A stretch of DNA of 64,000 nt from Aeromicrobium sp. Root236 (GCF_001428805.1 NZ_LMIS01000001.1:2921075-2985074); one strand, 5' to 3'; counted from the first letter of the stretch, positions 16,331 to 27,474 are shown. Program-made: numbers and translations. Notes: generated by a model from the letters alone, not told the origin.

Positions 16331-17407
16331 GTGCCTGCCCTCTTCGAACCCCTGACCCTGCGCGGCGTCACGGCGCGCAACCGCATCTGGCTCGCGCCGA
16401 TGTGCCAGTACTCGTGCTTCGACCGCGACGGGATGCCCAACGACTGGCACCTCGTCAACCTCGGCCAGCACGCGACCGGAGGCTTCGGCCTGGTGATGAC
16501 CGAGGCCACCGCGGTGGTGCCCGAGGGCCGGATCAGCCCCGAGGACACCGGGATCTGGTCCGACGCGCACATCGAGCCGTGGCGCCGCATCGCCGAGTTC
16601 ATACGCGGTCAGGGTGCCGTCGCCGGGATCCAGCTGGCACACGCGGGCCGCAAGGGCTCGACGTGGGCACCGTTCGCCGAGGGTGACGGCACCGTGCCGG
16701 AGGCCGATGGGGGCTGGACCGCCGTGGCCCCGTCGGAGCTGGCGTTCGAGGGCTATGACGTGCCGCGCGCCATGACGACCGACGAGGTCGCCGCGCTGCC
16801 ACAGGCGTTCGCCGATGCCGCTGTCCGCGCCGATCGCGCCGGGTTCGACGTCGTGGAGATCCACGGCGCGCACGGCTACCTCCTCCACGAGTTCCTGTCG
16901 CCGCTCGCCAACCAGCGCACGGACCGGTACGGCGGCTCGTTCGACAACCGCACGCGGGTGGTCGTCGAGATCGTCGACGCCGTCCGCGCCGTGTGGGACA
17001 AGCCGTTGTTCGTACGCCTCTCGGCATCGGACTGGGCTGACGGCGGTTGGAACGTCGAGGAGACCGCACGGCTCGGCGCCGTGCTCAAGCAGCACGGCGT
17101 CGACCTGCTCGACGTGTCGTCGGGCGGCGCCGTGGCGCACCAGAAGATCGACATCGGCCCGGGCTACCAGGTGCCGTTCGCCCGCGAGGTGCGCGAGGTC
17201 AGCGGGCTCCCGGTCTCCGCCGTCGGCCTGATCACCGAACCGACCCAGGCCGAGCAGGTGCTCGAGGACGGGTCGGCCGACGTCGTCATGCTGGGCCGGG
17301 TCGCGATCCGCGAGCCCGCCTGGCCGCTGCGCGCCGCTCACGAGCTCGGCGTCGCCGCCAAGGACGCGCCCTACCCGCCGCAGCACGCCCGCGGCGCCTG
17401 GCGGTGA
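16331..17407 (+). CDS. NADH:flavin oxidoreductase, old yellow enzyme family (YqjM-like)
   Basis: A 358-residue FMN-dependent ene-reductase TIM barrel. Visible motifs: APMCQYSC near the N-terminus (Cys of the YqjM class, tuning the flavin), HLVNLGQHATGG, GIQLAHAGRKGS, and EIHGAHGYLLHEFLSPLANQ with the His-x-x-His substrate pair. It likely reduces activated C=C bonds with NAD(P)H. GTG at 16331 gives MPALFEPL and has TAGTGT 7 bases upstream; GTG at 16325 would add two residues. Confidence 0.9.
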   Translation: MPALFEPLTLRGVTARNRIWLAPMCQYSCFDRDGMPNDWHLVNLGQHATGGFGLVMTEATAVVPEGRISPEDTGIWSDAHIEPWRRIAEFIRGQGAVAGIQLAHAGRKGSTWAPFAEGDGTVPEADGGWTAVAPSELAFEGYDVPRAMTTDEVAALPQAFADAAVRADRAGFDVVEIHGAHGYLLHEFLSPLANQRTDRYGGSFDNRTRVVVEIVDAVRAVWDKPLFVRLSASDWADGGWNVEETARLGAVLKQHGVDLLDVSSGGAVAHQKIDIGPGYQVPFAREVREVSGLPVSAVGLITEPTQAEQVLEDGSADVVMLGRVAIREPAWPLRAAHELGVAAKDAPYPPQHARGAWR

Positions 17408-17485
17408 CCCGGGTCGTACGCGCGGCGGCGCGGTTCGACCTGTTCCACCGCTCAACGCGCGGTCGGAAGCTGCCGGTACGACCGA

Positions 17486-17491
17486 TAGGAT
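17486..17491 (+). promoter_or_regulatory. -10 box for leaderless purL
   Basis: TAGGAT ends 6 bases before the GTG start of purL at 17498. No ribosome site is present. The same arrangement is seen at purF. Confidence 0.5.
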
Positions 17492-17497
17492 CGGGGT

Positions 17498-19768
17498 GTG
17501 AGCGAAGCCCCCCGCCTGGACACCGTCGCCGTCGCCGAAGCCACCCCGGACAAGCCGCAGCCGTGGTCCGAGCTGGGCCTCCGTGAGGAGGAGTACGACA
17601 GCATCCGCGAGATCCTCGGCCGCCGCCCGACCGGCGCCGAGCTGGCGATGTACTCCGTGATGTGGAGCGAGCACTGCTCCTACAAGTCGTCCAAGGTGCA
17701 CCTCAAGAAGTTCGGCGACCTGCCGCAGGAGACGCCGCTCGGCAAGACCCTCGCCGGCATCGGTGAGAACGCCGGCGTCATCGACATCGGCCAGGGCTAC
17801 GCCGTCACGTTCAAGGTCGAGTCGCACAACCACCCGTCGTACGTCGAGCCCTACCAGGGCGCCGCCACCGGCGTCGGTGGCATCGTCCGCGACATCCTTG
17901 CGATGGGCGCGCGCCCCGTCGCGGTCATGGACCCGCTGCGCTTCGGCCCCCTCGATGCCCTCGACACCCGTCGCGTCATGCCCGGCATCGTCGCCGGCGT
18001 CGGCGGCTACGGCAACTGCCTCGGCCTGCCCAACATCGGCGGCGAGGTCGTGTTCGACGAGACCTACGTCGGCAACCCCCTGGTCAACGCCCTCTGCGTC
18101 GGCGTCCTCCGCCACGAGGACCTGCACCTGGCGTTCGCGAGCGGTGTCGGCAACAAGGTCGTCCTCTACGGCGCCCGCACCGGCGGCGACGGCATCGGCG
18201 GCGTCTCGGTCCTCGCGTCCGAGACGTTCGACGCCGACGGTCCCGCCAAGCGTCCCAGCGTGCAGGTCGGTGACCCGTTCATGGAGAAGCTGCTGATCGA
18301 GTGCACCCTCGAGCTGTTCCGCGCCCAGGTCGTCAACGGCATCCAGGACCTGGGTGGCGCCGGTCTCTCGTGCGCGACCAGCGAGCTCGCGTCCGCAGGC
18401 GACGGCGGCATGCACGTCGAGCTCGACACGGTGCCGCTGCGCGACTCGACGCTCTCGCCGGAGGAGATCCTCATGAGCGAGTCGCAGGAGCGCATGATGG
18501 CCGTCGTCGAGCCGCACCACCTCGACGCGTTCATGGCGATCTGCGACAAGTGGGACGTCGAGGCCGTCGTCGTCGGCGAGGTCACCGACGGCGAGCACCT
18601 CGTGATCGACTGGCACGGCCAGACCGTCGTCGACGTGCCGCCGCGCTCGGTGGCCCACGACGGGCCGACCTATCACCGCCCCTACGCGCGGCCGGACTGG
18701 CAGGACGCCCTGCAGGCCGACGTCGCCGAGCAGCTCGCCCGGCCCACCTCCGGCGACGAGCTCCGTGAGCAGCTGGTCGCGGTCGTGACGTCGCCCAACC
18801 TGGCCGACAAGTCGTGGGTCACCGACCAGTACGACCGCTACGTCCAGGGCAACACGGTCCTCGCCCAGCCCGAGGACGCCGGCGTCATCCGCATCGACGA
18901 CGAGACCAACCTCGGCGTCGCGGTGTCGACCGACTGCAACGGCCGCTTCGCCAAGCTCGATCCCTACGTCGGCGCGCAGCTCGCGCTCGCCGAGTCCTAC
19001 CGCAACGTCGGCGTCACCGGCGCGCTGCCGCTCGCCGTCACCGACTGCCTCAACTTCGGCTCGCCCGAGAACCCCGACGTCATGTGGCAGTTCGAGCAGG
19101 CCACCCACGGGCTCAAGGACGCCTGCGAGGTCCTGGGCATCCCGGTCACCGGCGGCAACGTGTCGTTCTACAACCAGACCGGCGAGACCCCGATCCTGCC
19201 GACGCCGGTCGTTGGCATCCTGGGCGTCATCGACGACGTGCGTACGCGGATCACGCAGGGCTTCGTCGCCGAGGGCAGCCACGTGCTGGTGCTCGGCGAG
19301 ACGCGCGACGAGCTCTCCGGCTCATCGTGGGCCGATGTCGTCCACGGCCACCTCGGCGGCCGGCCCCCCGTCGTCGACCTCGATGCCGAACGGGCCCTGG
19401 CCAACCTCATGGTCGAGGCCGCCAAGACCGGTGTCGTCGAGGCCGCCCACGATCTCTCCGACGGCGGTCTGGCGGTCGCGCTCGCCGAGGCGTCGTTCCG
19501 TCACGGCATCGGCGTCACGGTCGAGCTCGACGACCCGTTCCTCGAGCTGTTCAGCGAGTCGTCGGCCCGGGCCATGGTCGTCGTGGCGGAGGACCGCCAC
19601 GACGAGTTCGTGTCGCTGGCCGAGAAGCACGGCGTCGAGCTGGCCTCCGTCGGACGTACGGGCGGCGAGACCCTCGAGGTCGCGGGCCAGTTCAGCGTGC
19701 CGGTCGCGGAGCTCAAGACGGCCTGGCAGGCGACGATCCCCGCGGTCCTGGGCGCGCACCTCGCTTGA
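17498..19768 (+). CDS. purL: phosphoribosylformylglycinamidine synthase subunit PurL
   Basis: A 756-residue small-type PurL, converting FGAR to FGAM with ATP and ammonia from PurQ in purine synthesis. It has the N-terminal [18 protein letters not shown] and [13 protein letters not shown] motifs, and the duplicated AIRS-like halves with [14 protein letters not shown] and the later [17 protein letters not shown]. Length matches the PurL of PurLQS organisms; purQ and purS are not in the window. The SCP-like gene starts at its stop codon (TGATG). Confidence 0.97.
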   Translation: MSEAPRLDTVAVAEATPDKPQPWSELGLREEEYDSIREILGRRPTGAELAMYSVMWSEHCSYKSSKVHLKKFGDLPQETPLGKTLAGIGENAGVIDIGQGYAVTFKVESHNHPSYVEPYQGAATGVGGIVRDILAMGARPVAVMDPLRFGPLDALDTRRVMPGIVAGVGGYGNCLGLPNIGGEVVFDETYVGNPLVNALCVGVLRHEDLHLAFASGVGNKVVLYGARTGGDGIGGVSVLASETFDADGPAKRPSVQVGDPFMEKLLIECTLELFRAQVVNGIQDLGGAGLSCATSELASAGDGGMHVELDTVPLRDSTLSPEEILMSESQERMMAVVEPHHLDAFMAICDKWDVEAVVVGEVTDGEHLVIDWHGQTVVDVPPRSVAHDGPTYHRPYARPDWQDALQADVAEQLARPTSGDELREQLVAVVTSPNLADKSWVTDQYDRYVQGNTVLAQPEDAGVIRIDDETNLGVAVSTDCNGRFAKLDPYVGAQLALAESYRNVGVTGALPLAVTDCLNFGSPENPDVMWQFEQATHGLKDACEVLGIPVTGGNVSFYNQTGETPILPTPVVGILGVIDDVRTRITQGFVAEGSHVLVLGETRDELSGSSWADVVHGHLGGRPPVVDLDAERALANLMVEAAKTGVVEAAHDLSDGGLAVALAEASFRHGIGVTVELDDPFLELFSESSARAMVVVAEDRHDEFVSLAEKHGVELASVGRTGGETLEVAGQFSVPVAELKTAWQATIPAVLGAHLA

Positions 19769-20121
19769 TGGCACGCCGGCCGACTCCGCTGTCGCACGAG
19801 GAGTTCGCCGCGATCTGCGCCCGCCTCGACCAGGGTGAGCCGACCCGGGCCGACCTCAAGGCCGCCACGATGCACCTCGTCGCGCTCCTCGTGGCCAGGG
19901 CGCCGGGGGCCAGCGTCGAGGTCCGCATCCCGCCCTTCGCCGCGGTCCAGTGCATCGCCGGCGCACGGCACACGCGCGGCACACCGCCGGCCGTCGTCGA
20001 GATGGACGCGCCCACCTGGATCGCCCTGGGGCGCGGGCGACTGCAGTGGTCCGACGCCACGCTGCGCGCGTCGGGGGAGCGCTCGGACCTCTCGCCGCTG
20101 CTCCCGCTCGACGAAGCCTGA
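19768..20121 (+). CDS. sterol-carrier-like family protein (Rv0807-type)
   Basis: A 117-residue protein of the bacterial SCP-orthologue group, recognised by VEVRIPPFAAVQCIAG, HTRGTPPAVVEMDAPTWI and LRASGERSDLSPLLPL. In mycobacteria a homologue (Rv0807, as I recall) lies in the same purL-purF-purM neighbourhood, so the gene is a conserved part of the cluster. The start codon overlaps the purL stop by one base. Ligand unknown; a lipid-carrier role is inferred from the fold family alone. Confidence 0.85.
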   Translation: MARRPTPLSHEEFAAICARLDQGEPTRADLKAATMHLVALLVARAPGASVEVRIPPFAAVQCIAGARHTRGTPPAVVEMDAPTWIALGRGRLQWSDATLRASGERSDLSPLLPLDEA

Positions 20122-20222
20122 GATTTCGCCCAGTTCCGGCAAAACCGGCACAGCAAGACAATCCGTCCCGTTATGATTTTCCGGTCAGGGAGGGAAACCG
20201 ACATCCACCATCAGGCGCAGTC

Positions 20223-20690
20223 ATGACGAATGGCACCACCGATCCTTCTGAGCAGTGGTCCGACCTGCTCTCAAGCCTCTCCGGGCGACGCCGGGAGGCC
20301 GTCGTCGCAGCCCTGCGGTCATCGGCCGAGCAGGGTTGGCCAGCCGATCGTGAAGCCGTGCGCCTGCTGGTCGCCTACGCCAACGGCGAGATCGACGCGC
20401 AGGACTACGCCGTCGGCATCGTCGTCTCACTCGGTGGTCACGAGCACGCGGTGCAGCCGCAGAGCCCGCCGCCGGTCGAGCGCCCGTGGGCCCAGCAGCT
20501 CGCCGAGCAGGCCTGGGCCGCGCCCCAGGAGGTCGTGGCACCGCCCGCGCCCCCGGTCCGTCCGGCGCCGCCCGTCGCCTCGTTGGCCCCCGACAGCCGC
20601 ATGACCCGCGAGGAGGCCGTCGCGGCCTACGTCTCCGGGCGTATCCCGGTCGAGGAGTTCCTCCGCATCACCCGCGGCGTCTCCGCCTAG
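20223..20690 (+). CDS. hypothetical protein with two related helical repeats
   Basis: A 155-residue protein. Residues about 20-68 form a charged helical segment (RRREAVVAALRSSAEQGW, then DREAVRLLVAYANGEIDAQDY). A Pro/Ala-rich linker (about 80-125) follows, then a short C-terminal segment (TREEAVAAYVSGRIPVEEFLRI) that repeats the pattern REAV-x(3-5)-Y-x-x-G-x-I-x-x-x-x-(Y/F). The first part is loosely reminiscent of VbhA-type antitoxins, but the S/T-x3-E-G/N inhibitory motif is absent and no Fic gene is near. A TATGAT box (20172-20177) may be its -10. Its stop overlaps the end of the opposing gene by 4 bases. Confidence 0.65.
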   Translation: MTNGTTDPSEQWSDLLSSLSGRRREAVVAALRSSAEQGWPADREAVRLLVAYANGEIDAQDYAVGIVVSLGGHEHAVQPQSPPPVERPWAQQLAEQAWAAPQEVVAPPAPPVRPAPPVASLAPDSRMTREEAVAAYVSGRIPVEEFLRITRGVSA

Positions 20691-21415
20691 GACCGCCGCG
20701 CCGCCATGGCGCGGGCCGGGTAGTTCGTCGTCACCATCCAGACGTACGGGTCGTTCATCCACCGCTCGAGCTCGTCGGGCCGGTCGACGGTCCACACCAG
20801 GAGCGGCAGCCCGCGCTTCCGGGCGTACGCCTTGAGGCTCAGCCGGGCGACGACCTTGTGCGACACCACCAGGTTGGCGCCGCTCAGCAGGATGCGCAGC
20901 CGCGGGAACGCCGACTCGAGCCGCACGAGCTTGCGGACGAACCAGTTGCTCGTGCCGGCCCGCGCACTGGATGACAGGCCGACCAACAGGTCCGGCGCAT
21001 GGGCCTTGGACCAGCGCCGGATCTGCCGGACCGACGAGTCCTCGGCGGTCGTGATGATGGTGCGGTCCGTGCCGAGCGCGTCGACGATCTGCTTGACGAG
21101 CACGACCTCGTCGCCCCTGACCTTGAGGTCGACATGCGCCCCGATCCGGCCGCGGATCAGCGCCAGCACGGCGTCGAGGTCGACGAGCCGTGACGCGGAG
21201 AACTCGTCGTACCGGTGCTTCGCGATCGAGCGGCGCACGGACTCGTCGTCGATCTCGTCGTCGTGGAAGATCACCGGCCGGCCGTCGGCGGTCAGGCGTA
21301 CGTCGAACTCGACGTAGTCGCAGCCGAGCCCGATCGCCGACTCGAACGCGGCCAGGGTGTTCTGCGCCGAGTGATCGTCCGCAGCGCCACCACGGTGCGC
21401 CGACACGAGGGCCAT
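20687..21415 (-). CDS. glycerophosphodiester phosphodiesterase
   Basis: A 242-residue GDPD-family TIM barrel. It has the catalytic HRGG near residue 7, the YVEFDVRLTADGRPVIFHDDEID segment with metal-binding Glu/Asp and the second catalytic His, and the C-terminal VWTVDRPDELERWM typical of the family. It hydrolyses glycerophosphodiesters to glycerol-3-phosphate and an alcohol. No signal peptide, so cytoplasmic. The frame is open far upstream; the ATG at 21415 gives the usual short lead before HRG and lies 8 bases from the stop of the next gene upstream, suggesting co-transcription. Confidence 0.87.
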   Translation of the reverse strand: MALVSAHRGGAADDHSAQNTLAAFESAIGLGCDYVEFDVRLTADGRPVIFHDDEIDDESVRRSIAKHRYDEFSASRLVDLDAVLALIRGRIGAHVDLKVRGDEVVLVKQIVDALGTDRTIITTAEDSSVRQIRRWSKAHAPDLLVGLSSSARAGTSNWFVRKLVRLESAFPRLRILLSGANLVVSHKVVARLSLKAYARKRGLPLLVWTVDRPDELERWMNDPYVWMVTTNYPARAMAARRS

Positions 21416-21423
21416 GCGAACCG

Positions 21424-22749
21424 CTAGCCCGCGATCTTGCCGTGCTGGAGCAGGGACCAGACCGAGCTCTCGACCGTCGCGTACTGGGTCAGGTCGTGCG
21501 CCTTCCGGTACGCCTTGACGGCCGCGACCGTGTCCGCGTCGAAGATTCCGGTCAGCCGCGGGTGCAGTCCGGCGGCGATCAGCGACCGTTGCAGGCGCCA
21601 GACCGCGAGCCCCACGCTGCCCTGCTTGATGACTCGTGGGTTCGCGCCGTACGACAGCAGCGCCGTCCACGTGGGCCGCGTGGTCTTGCCGGCCGCCGAC
21701 CAGCCCATGGATGCGCGGTACTTGTCGATCGCCTTCGCGGTGCCGGAGCCGAATGTCTCGTCGACCGAGATCAGGTAGCCACGCTGGTGGAGCAGGCACT
21801 CCAGGGCGGCCACCTCCGGTCCCTTGCTGCCCACCGTGAGCGCCGGGTAGGAGCTGAAGGACATCTGGACGTTGCAGGGCAGGCTCTGCTTCACGGCGAC
21901 CGAACCCCGGCCGACGTCCAGGAAGTCCTTGTCGATGTTGATGGTCTTTCCGCCGTACGTGACGTCGACGCCGTTCTGGTACTGGTGGATGCGCTGGTGA
22001 TCGGCCCAGCCCTCGTCGGCGAGGTAGGGGCCGCCGTCGGTGTCGGCGATCTTGTTGGTCCAGGCGATCCAGATCTGGTCGGGCTTGGTGAAGCCCTTGC
22101 GGCCCGCGATCCGCGCGGCGTCGATCGCCGCGATGGCGGCGGAACCGCTGGAGTACACGCCGGACTTGTAGCTGAACTTGTGGAGGTACTCGGTCCACGC
22201 GTCGACGAACTCGAGCACGACGTTGTCGCACTTGGTCGTCCGGGCGTACCACTCGAGGTCGAGGTAGGAATAGCTGCCGGACCCGAAGCCGTACTTCCGC
22301 AGCGCCACGATCGTCTCGGCCGCGTCTGACCTGGCCTGGGACCGGGCGACGGAGACCGTCGACGACATCCGCTTCTTCTGGACGCGGCTCTTGGGGTTGT
22401 TGACGAAGCACGGAGCCTGACGGCCGACGTGGATCGGCAGGAAGCGCCAGCCGTTCGCCGCGTTCTTGGCGACCCAGGCCTTGCTGAGGTTGGGCTGGTA
22501 GGCGTCGCCGCAGTAGCGGGAGCTGCCGGAGACGTAGATGCCGATCGCCGTGAACGGGGACCGGAGGTTCCAGGTGTCCATCGTGGACTGGGTCGGCGCG
22601 ACGCACGCGTCGAAGCCGTGACCCGTGAAGTCTCCGGGGGCTCGCGGACCCGCCGCGTGGGCGGGTGAGGACAGCAGGAAGGTCGCGGCCAGGCCGGTCA
22701 GGATGCCGGTGATCGTGAGCCGCGAGGTGGGGGAAGGCACCAGGCGCAT
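21424..22749 (-). CDS. secreted DUF1906 (glycoside-hydrolase-like) protein with peptidoglycan-binding domains
   Basis: A 441-residue exported protein. A signal peptide (about 1-33, cleavage after AHA) leads to a DUF1906/Rv2525c-like TIM-barrel domain (about 38-270: GFDACVAPTQSTMDTW, AIGIYVSGSSRYCG, YLDLEWY, VYSSGSAAI, WIAWTNK, HQYQNGVD). Two peptidoglycan-binding-type repeats follow (about 300-440: LTVGSKGPEVAALECLLHQRGYL and QGSVGLAVWRLQRSLIAAGL). The barrel resembles lysozyme-like hydrolases and probably acts on or binds the cell wall. Proteins of this class are often Tat exported; here the n-region RLVPSPTSRLTI has no twin Arg, so Sec export is likelier. Confidence 0.85.
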   Translation of the reverse strand: MRLVPSPTSRLTITGILTGLAATFLLSSPAHAAGPRAPGDFTGHGFDACVAPTQSTMDTWNLRSPFTAIGIYVSGSSRYCGDAYQPNLSKAWVAKNAANGWRFLPIHVGRQAPCFVNNPKSRVQKKRMSSTVSVARSQARSDAAETIVALRKYGFGSGSYSYLDLEWYARTTKCDNVVLEFVDAWTEYLHKFSYKSGVYSSGSAAIAAIDAARIAGRKGFTKPDQIWIAWTNKIADTDGGPYLADEGWADHQRIHQYQNGVDVTYGGKTINIDKDFLDVGRGSVAVKQSLPCNVQMSFSSYPALTVGSKGPEVAALECLLHQRGYLISVDETFGSGTAKAIDKYRASMGWSAAGKTTRPTWTALLSYGANPRVIKQGSVGLAVWRLQRSLIAAGLHPRLTGIFDADTVAAVKAYRKAHDLTQYATVESSVWSLLQHGKIAG

Positions 22750-22844
22750 CCTCAGAGCGTACGGCCACCGGAGGGCGAAGTCAGGGATATGCGGGCTGAG
22801 GGGTTGCGGCCCTAAGCGCGCTCGGAGATAGTCTTGGGCCAGGC

Positions 22845-22880
22845 GTGGCCCCGGTCCCTCCCCTGGATGATCGGGGCCAC
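22845..22880. terminator. 9-bp hairpin downstream of the acyl-CoA synthetase gene
   Basis: GTGGCCCCG (22845-22853) and CGGGGCCAC (22872-22880) form a perfect stem with an 18-base loop in the 181-base gap after the stop of the minus-strand synthetase gene. No T-run follows, so it is a weak terminator candidate. Confidence 0.4.
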
Positions 22881-22890
22881 GTTCTCTCGC

Positions 22891-22929
22891 CGGTCGAGCC
22901 TGTGCTCGCCGGTTGAGCTTGTCGAAGCC
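22891..22929. repeat. GGTTGAGCTTGTCGAAGCC dispersed repeat
   Basis: GGTTGAGCTTGTCGAAGCC (22911-22929), preceded by a partial, diverged copy (GGTCGAGCCTGTGCTCGCC, 22892-22910), lies directly against the stop of the synthetase gene. It belongs with the 6087 element. Short GGTTGAG/CGAAACC palindromes are common between genes in Nocardioidaceae (from memory). Confidence 0.6.
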
Positions 22930-22930
22930 T

Positions 22931-24496
<1,566 letters not shown>

Positions 24497-24578
24497 GATG
24501 CTCCTCGACGACGTGACCTGGATCACGACAGCGTAGGGGACACCGCAAGCGCATTGGGTCCGAAAGGGTTGCGGCCTC

Positions 24579-24584
24579 TACACT
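24579..24584 (+). promoter_or_regulatory. -10 box for leaderless purF
   Basis: TACACT ends 6 bases before the GTG of purF (24591), with TTGGGT (24554-24559) as a -35 at 19 bases. The GGAGC just before the GTG would be too close to serve as a ribosome site. Confidence 0.5.
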
Positions 24585-24590
24585 TGGAGC

Positions 24591-26081
24591 GTGCCCCGCG
24601 GAGATGGACGCCTGACCCACGACCTCGATCCCCAGGACGCTGGACCCCAGGACGCGTGTGGCGTCTTCGGAGTCTGGGCGCCCGGCGAAGAGGTCGCCAA
24701 GCTCACCTACTTCGGCCTCTACGCGCTGCAGCACCGCGGGCAGGAATCGGCCGGCATCGCGGTCAGCAACGGCCGCCAGATCCTCGTCTACAAGGACATG
24801 GGCCTCGTGTCGCAGGTCTTCGACGAGGCCACGCTCGAGTCGCTCAAGGGCGAGATCGCGATCGGGCACGCCCGCTACTCCACGACCGGCTCCAGCGTGT
24901 GGCACAACGCCCAGCCCACGTTCCGCCCGACGGCCGCCGGCTCGGTCGCCCTCGGCCACAACGGCAACCTGACCAACACCGCCGAGCTCCTCGAGCTGCT
25001 GCACGAGCGCGACCTCGAGGCGGGCAAGGCGGCCAACAAGGGTGAGACCGCCACGTCCGACACGTCGGTCATGGCGACGCTGCTCTCCTCCTACCCCGAT
25101 CGTTCGGTCGAGGAAGCCGCCCTCGAGGTGCTGCCCAAGCTGCGCGGCGCGTTCTCCCTCGTCTTCATGGACGAGAACACGCTCTACGCCGCACGTGACG
25201 CCCAGGGCATCCGCCCGTTGGTGCTCGGCCGGCTCGAGCGCGGCTGGGTCGTCGCGAGCGAGACCGCGGCGCTCGACATCGTGGGCGCCTCGTTCATCCG
25301 CGAGATCCAGCCCGGCGAGTTCATCGCGATCGACGAGAAGGGCCTGCGCACCGAGCACTTCGCCAAGCCCGAGCCCAAGGGCTGCGTCTTCGAGTACGTC
25401 TACCTCGCCCGCCCCGACACCACGATCTCCGACCAGCGGGTCTTCTCCGTACGCGCCGAGATCGGCCGCCGCCTGGCTCGCGAGTTCCCCGTCGACGCCG
25501 ACCTCGTCATCCCCGTGCCCGAGTCCGGCACGCCGGCGGCGATCGGGTACGCCGAGGAGAGCGGCATCCCGTTCGGCCACGGCCTGGTCAAGAACTCCTA
25601 CGTCGGCCGTACGTTCATCCAGCCGTCGCAGACCTTGCGCCAGCTCGGCATCCGGCTCAAGCTCAACCCCCTGCGCGACGTCATCGCCGGCAAGCGCCTC
25701 GTGGTCGTCGACGACTCGATCGTCCGCGGCAACACGCAGCGCGCCCTCGTCCGCATGCTGCGCGAGTTCGGCGCCGCCGAGGTCCACGTCCGCATCTCGT
25801 CGCCGCCGGTCAAGTGGCCGTGCTTCTACGGCATCGACTTCGCCTCGCGGGCCGAGCTCATCGCCAACGGCATCTCGGTCGACGAGATCTGCCGCTCGAT
25901 CGGCGCCGACTCGTTGGCGTACGTCACGCTCGACCAGCTCGTCGAGGCGACCAACGTGCCCAAGGACAACCTCTGCCGCGCCTGCTTCGACGGCATCTAT
26001 CCCGTGGCGCTGCCCGAGGACGATCTCATCGGCAAGCACCTGCTCGAGGTCCAGGACACCCTGCCCCTCGAGGTGCTCTGA
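24591..26081 (+). CDS. purF: amidophosphoribosyltransferase
   Basis: A 496-residue enzyme making phosphoribosylamine from PRPP and glutamine, the first committed step of purine synthesis. A 22-residue propeptide precedes Cys23 (DACGVFGVW), the N-terminal nucleophile of the glutaminase domain, which includes LQHRGQESAGI and GHARYSTTG. The PRPP-binding loop VVVDDSIVRGNT lies in the C-terminal transferase domain. Late Cys residues (CFYGIDF, CRACFDG) are placed as in the Fe-S-containing, Bacillus-type PurF. Its stop overlaps the purM start by one base. Confidence 0.97.
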   Translation: MPRGDGRLTHDLDPQDAGPQDACGVFGVWAPGEEVAKLTYFGLYALQHRGQESAGIAVSNGRQILVYKDMGLVSQVFDEATLESLKGEIAIGHARYSTTGSSVWHNAQPTFRPTAAGSVALGHNGNLTNTAELLELLHERDLEAGKAANKGETATSDTSVMATLLSSYPDRSVEEAALEVLPKLRGAFSLVFMDENTLYAARDAQGIRPLVLGRLERGWVVASETAALDIVGASFIREIQPGEFIAIDEKGLRTEHFAKPEPKGCVFEYVYLARPDTTISDQRVFSVRAEIGRRLAREFPVDADLVIPVPESGTPAAIGYAEESGIPFGHGLVKNSYVGRTFIQPSQTLRQLGIRLKLNPLRDVIAGKRLVVVDDSIVRGNTQRALVRMLREFGAAEVHVRISSPPVKWPCFYGIDFASRAELIANGISVDEICRSIGADSLAYVTLDQLVEATNVPKDNLCRACFDGIYPVALPEDDLIGKHLLEVQDTLPLEVL

Positions 26082-27145
26082 TGGGCGAGCCGACCTCCTA
26101 CGCCAGCGCGGGGGTCTCGATCGAGGAGGGCGACCGCGCGGTCGAGCTCATGAAGGAGTGGGTCGAGAAGGCCCGCCGTCCTGAGGTCGTCGGCGGCATC
26201 GGCGGGTTCGCGGGGCTGTTCGACGCGACGGCGCTCAAGTCGTACGCCCGACCGCTGCTCGCGACGTCGGCCGACGGCGTGGGCACCAAGGTGCAGATCG
26301 CGCAGCGCATGGACAAGCACGACACGATCGGCTTCGACCTCGTCGGCATGCTGGTCGACGACCTCGTCGTCTGTGGCGCCGAGCCGCTGTTCATGACCGA
26401 CTACATCGCCTGCGGCAAGGTCGTGCCGGAGCGCATCGCCGACATCGTCAAGGGCGTCGCGCAGGCCTGCGCCGAGAGCGGCACGGCGCTGCTCGGCGGC
26501 GAGACCGCGGAGCACCCGGGCCTGCTGGCCCCCGAGGAGTACGACATCGCCGGCTCGACCACTGGCGTCGTCGAGGCCGACAAGCTGCTGGGTGCCGAGC
26601 TCGTACGACCCGGTGACGTGGTCGTCGCGATGGCGTCCAGCGGCCTGCACTCCAACGGCTACTCGCTCGTGCGGCACGTGTTCTTCACGCAGGCCGGCTG
26701 GGAGCTCGACCGCCACGTGCCCGACCTCGGTCGTACGCTCGGCGAGGAGCTGCTGACGCCGACCCGCCTCTACACGCTGCCTTGCCTCGCCCTCGCCGAA
26801 GCCGTCGAGGTGCACGCGATGTCGCACATCACCGGTGGCGGGCTCGCGGCCAACCTCGCCCGCGTCGTCCCCGACACGGTCTCCGTGCGGATCGACCGCT
26901 CGACCTGGTCACCGCAGCCGGTGTTCGGGCTCGTCGGCTCGCTCGGCGGGGTCGCCCAATCCGACCTCGACCAGGCGCTCAACATGGGTGTCGGCATGGT
27001 CGCGCTCGTGGCCCCCGACGCCGCCGATGCCGCGATCCGCCTGCTCGCCGAGCGCGGCATCGAGGCCTGGATCGCCGGTGAGGTCGCCGCTGCAGGAGTC
27101 CACGGTGAGGGCGGCAGCGTCACGCTGAGCGGGGCGCACGACTGA
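26081..27145 (+). CDS. purM: phosphoribosylformylglycinamidine cyclo-ligase
   Basis: A 354-residue AIR synthetase closing the imidazole ring (FGAM to AIR). Motifs: YASAGVSIEEGDRAVELMK at the N-terminus, TSADGVGTKVQIAQ, GFDLVGMLVDDLVVCGAEPLFMTDY, LGGETAEHPG, ASSGLHSNGYSLVR and MSHITGGGLAANLARVVP. It begins at the last base of purF (TGATG), so the pair is translationally coupled. Confidence 0.97.
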   Translation: MGEPTSYASAGVSIEEGDRAVELMKEWVEKARRPEVVGGIGGFAGLFDATALKSYARPLLATSADGVGTKVQIAQRMDKHDTIGFDLVGMLVDDLVVCGAEPLFMTDYIACGKVVPERIADIVKGVAQACAESGTALLGGETAEHPGLLAPEEYDIAGSTTGVVEADKLLGAELVRPGDVVVAMASSGLHSNGYSLVRHVFFTQAGWELDRHVPDLGRTLGEELLTPTRLYTLPCLALAEAVEVHAMSHITGGGLAANLARVVPDTVSVRIDRSTWSPQPVFGLVGSLGGVAQSDLDQALNMGVGMVALVAPDAADAAIRLLAERGIEAWIAGEVAAAGVHGEGGSVTLSGAHD

Positions 27146-27244
27146 GACACGCCGTCTCTGGGGGGTCGATGACGGATTTGTTGTCACCTTTGGGTACGCT
27201 TGTCGCACGACATACTGACTACTTTTCTGCGAGGGGGTCGACCC

Positions 27245-27415
27245 ATGGGGCGCGGCCGTGCGAAAGCCAAACAGACCAAAGTCGCTCGCGACTTGAAGTA
27301 CCGCACACCTGATACGGACTTCAACACTCTGCAGCGTGAGCTCCACGGTGAGTCGGGCGAACCGATTCCCCCTCAGTATCGCGACCTGGACCGAGAAGAC
27401 CCGGCCGCCTCCTAG
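27245..27415 (+). CDS. DUF3073 small basic protein
   Basis: A 56-residue protein starting MGRGRAKAKQTKVARDLKY, followed by TPDTDFNTLQRELHG and an acidic tail. This is the DUF3073 family, found next to purM across actinobacteria (Rv0810c in M. tuberculosis, as I recall, on the opposite strand). Function unknown; the basic N-terminus could bind nucleic acid. A GAGGGGG site (27231-27237) precedes the ATG, so unlike many neighbours this gene has a leader. Confidence 0.85.
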   Translation: MGRGRAKAKQTKVARDLKYRTPDTDFNTLQRELHGESGEPIPPQYRDLDREDPAAS

Positions 27416-27474
27416 GCGTCCGGACCCTCACTCTCGCTCCGTCCGGCCCGCAGGCCGGTGATCCAACAGGCAGA

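Noticed and set aside
16202..19282. Very long open frame on the minus strand opposite the old-yellow-enzyme and purL genes
   Set aside because: Opposite-strand frames in high-GC coding DNA stay open by codon bias. The translation is Asp/Arg/Val/Gly-rich low complexity, with no domain and no start signal, while purL is unmistakable.
20223..20690. Toxin-antitoxin assignment (VbhA-like antitoxin)
   Set aside because: Inhibitory motif missing, no Fic-domain partner in the window, and extra C-terminal segments.
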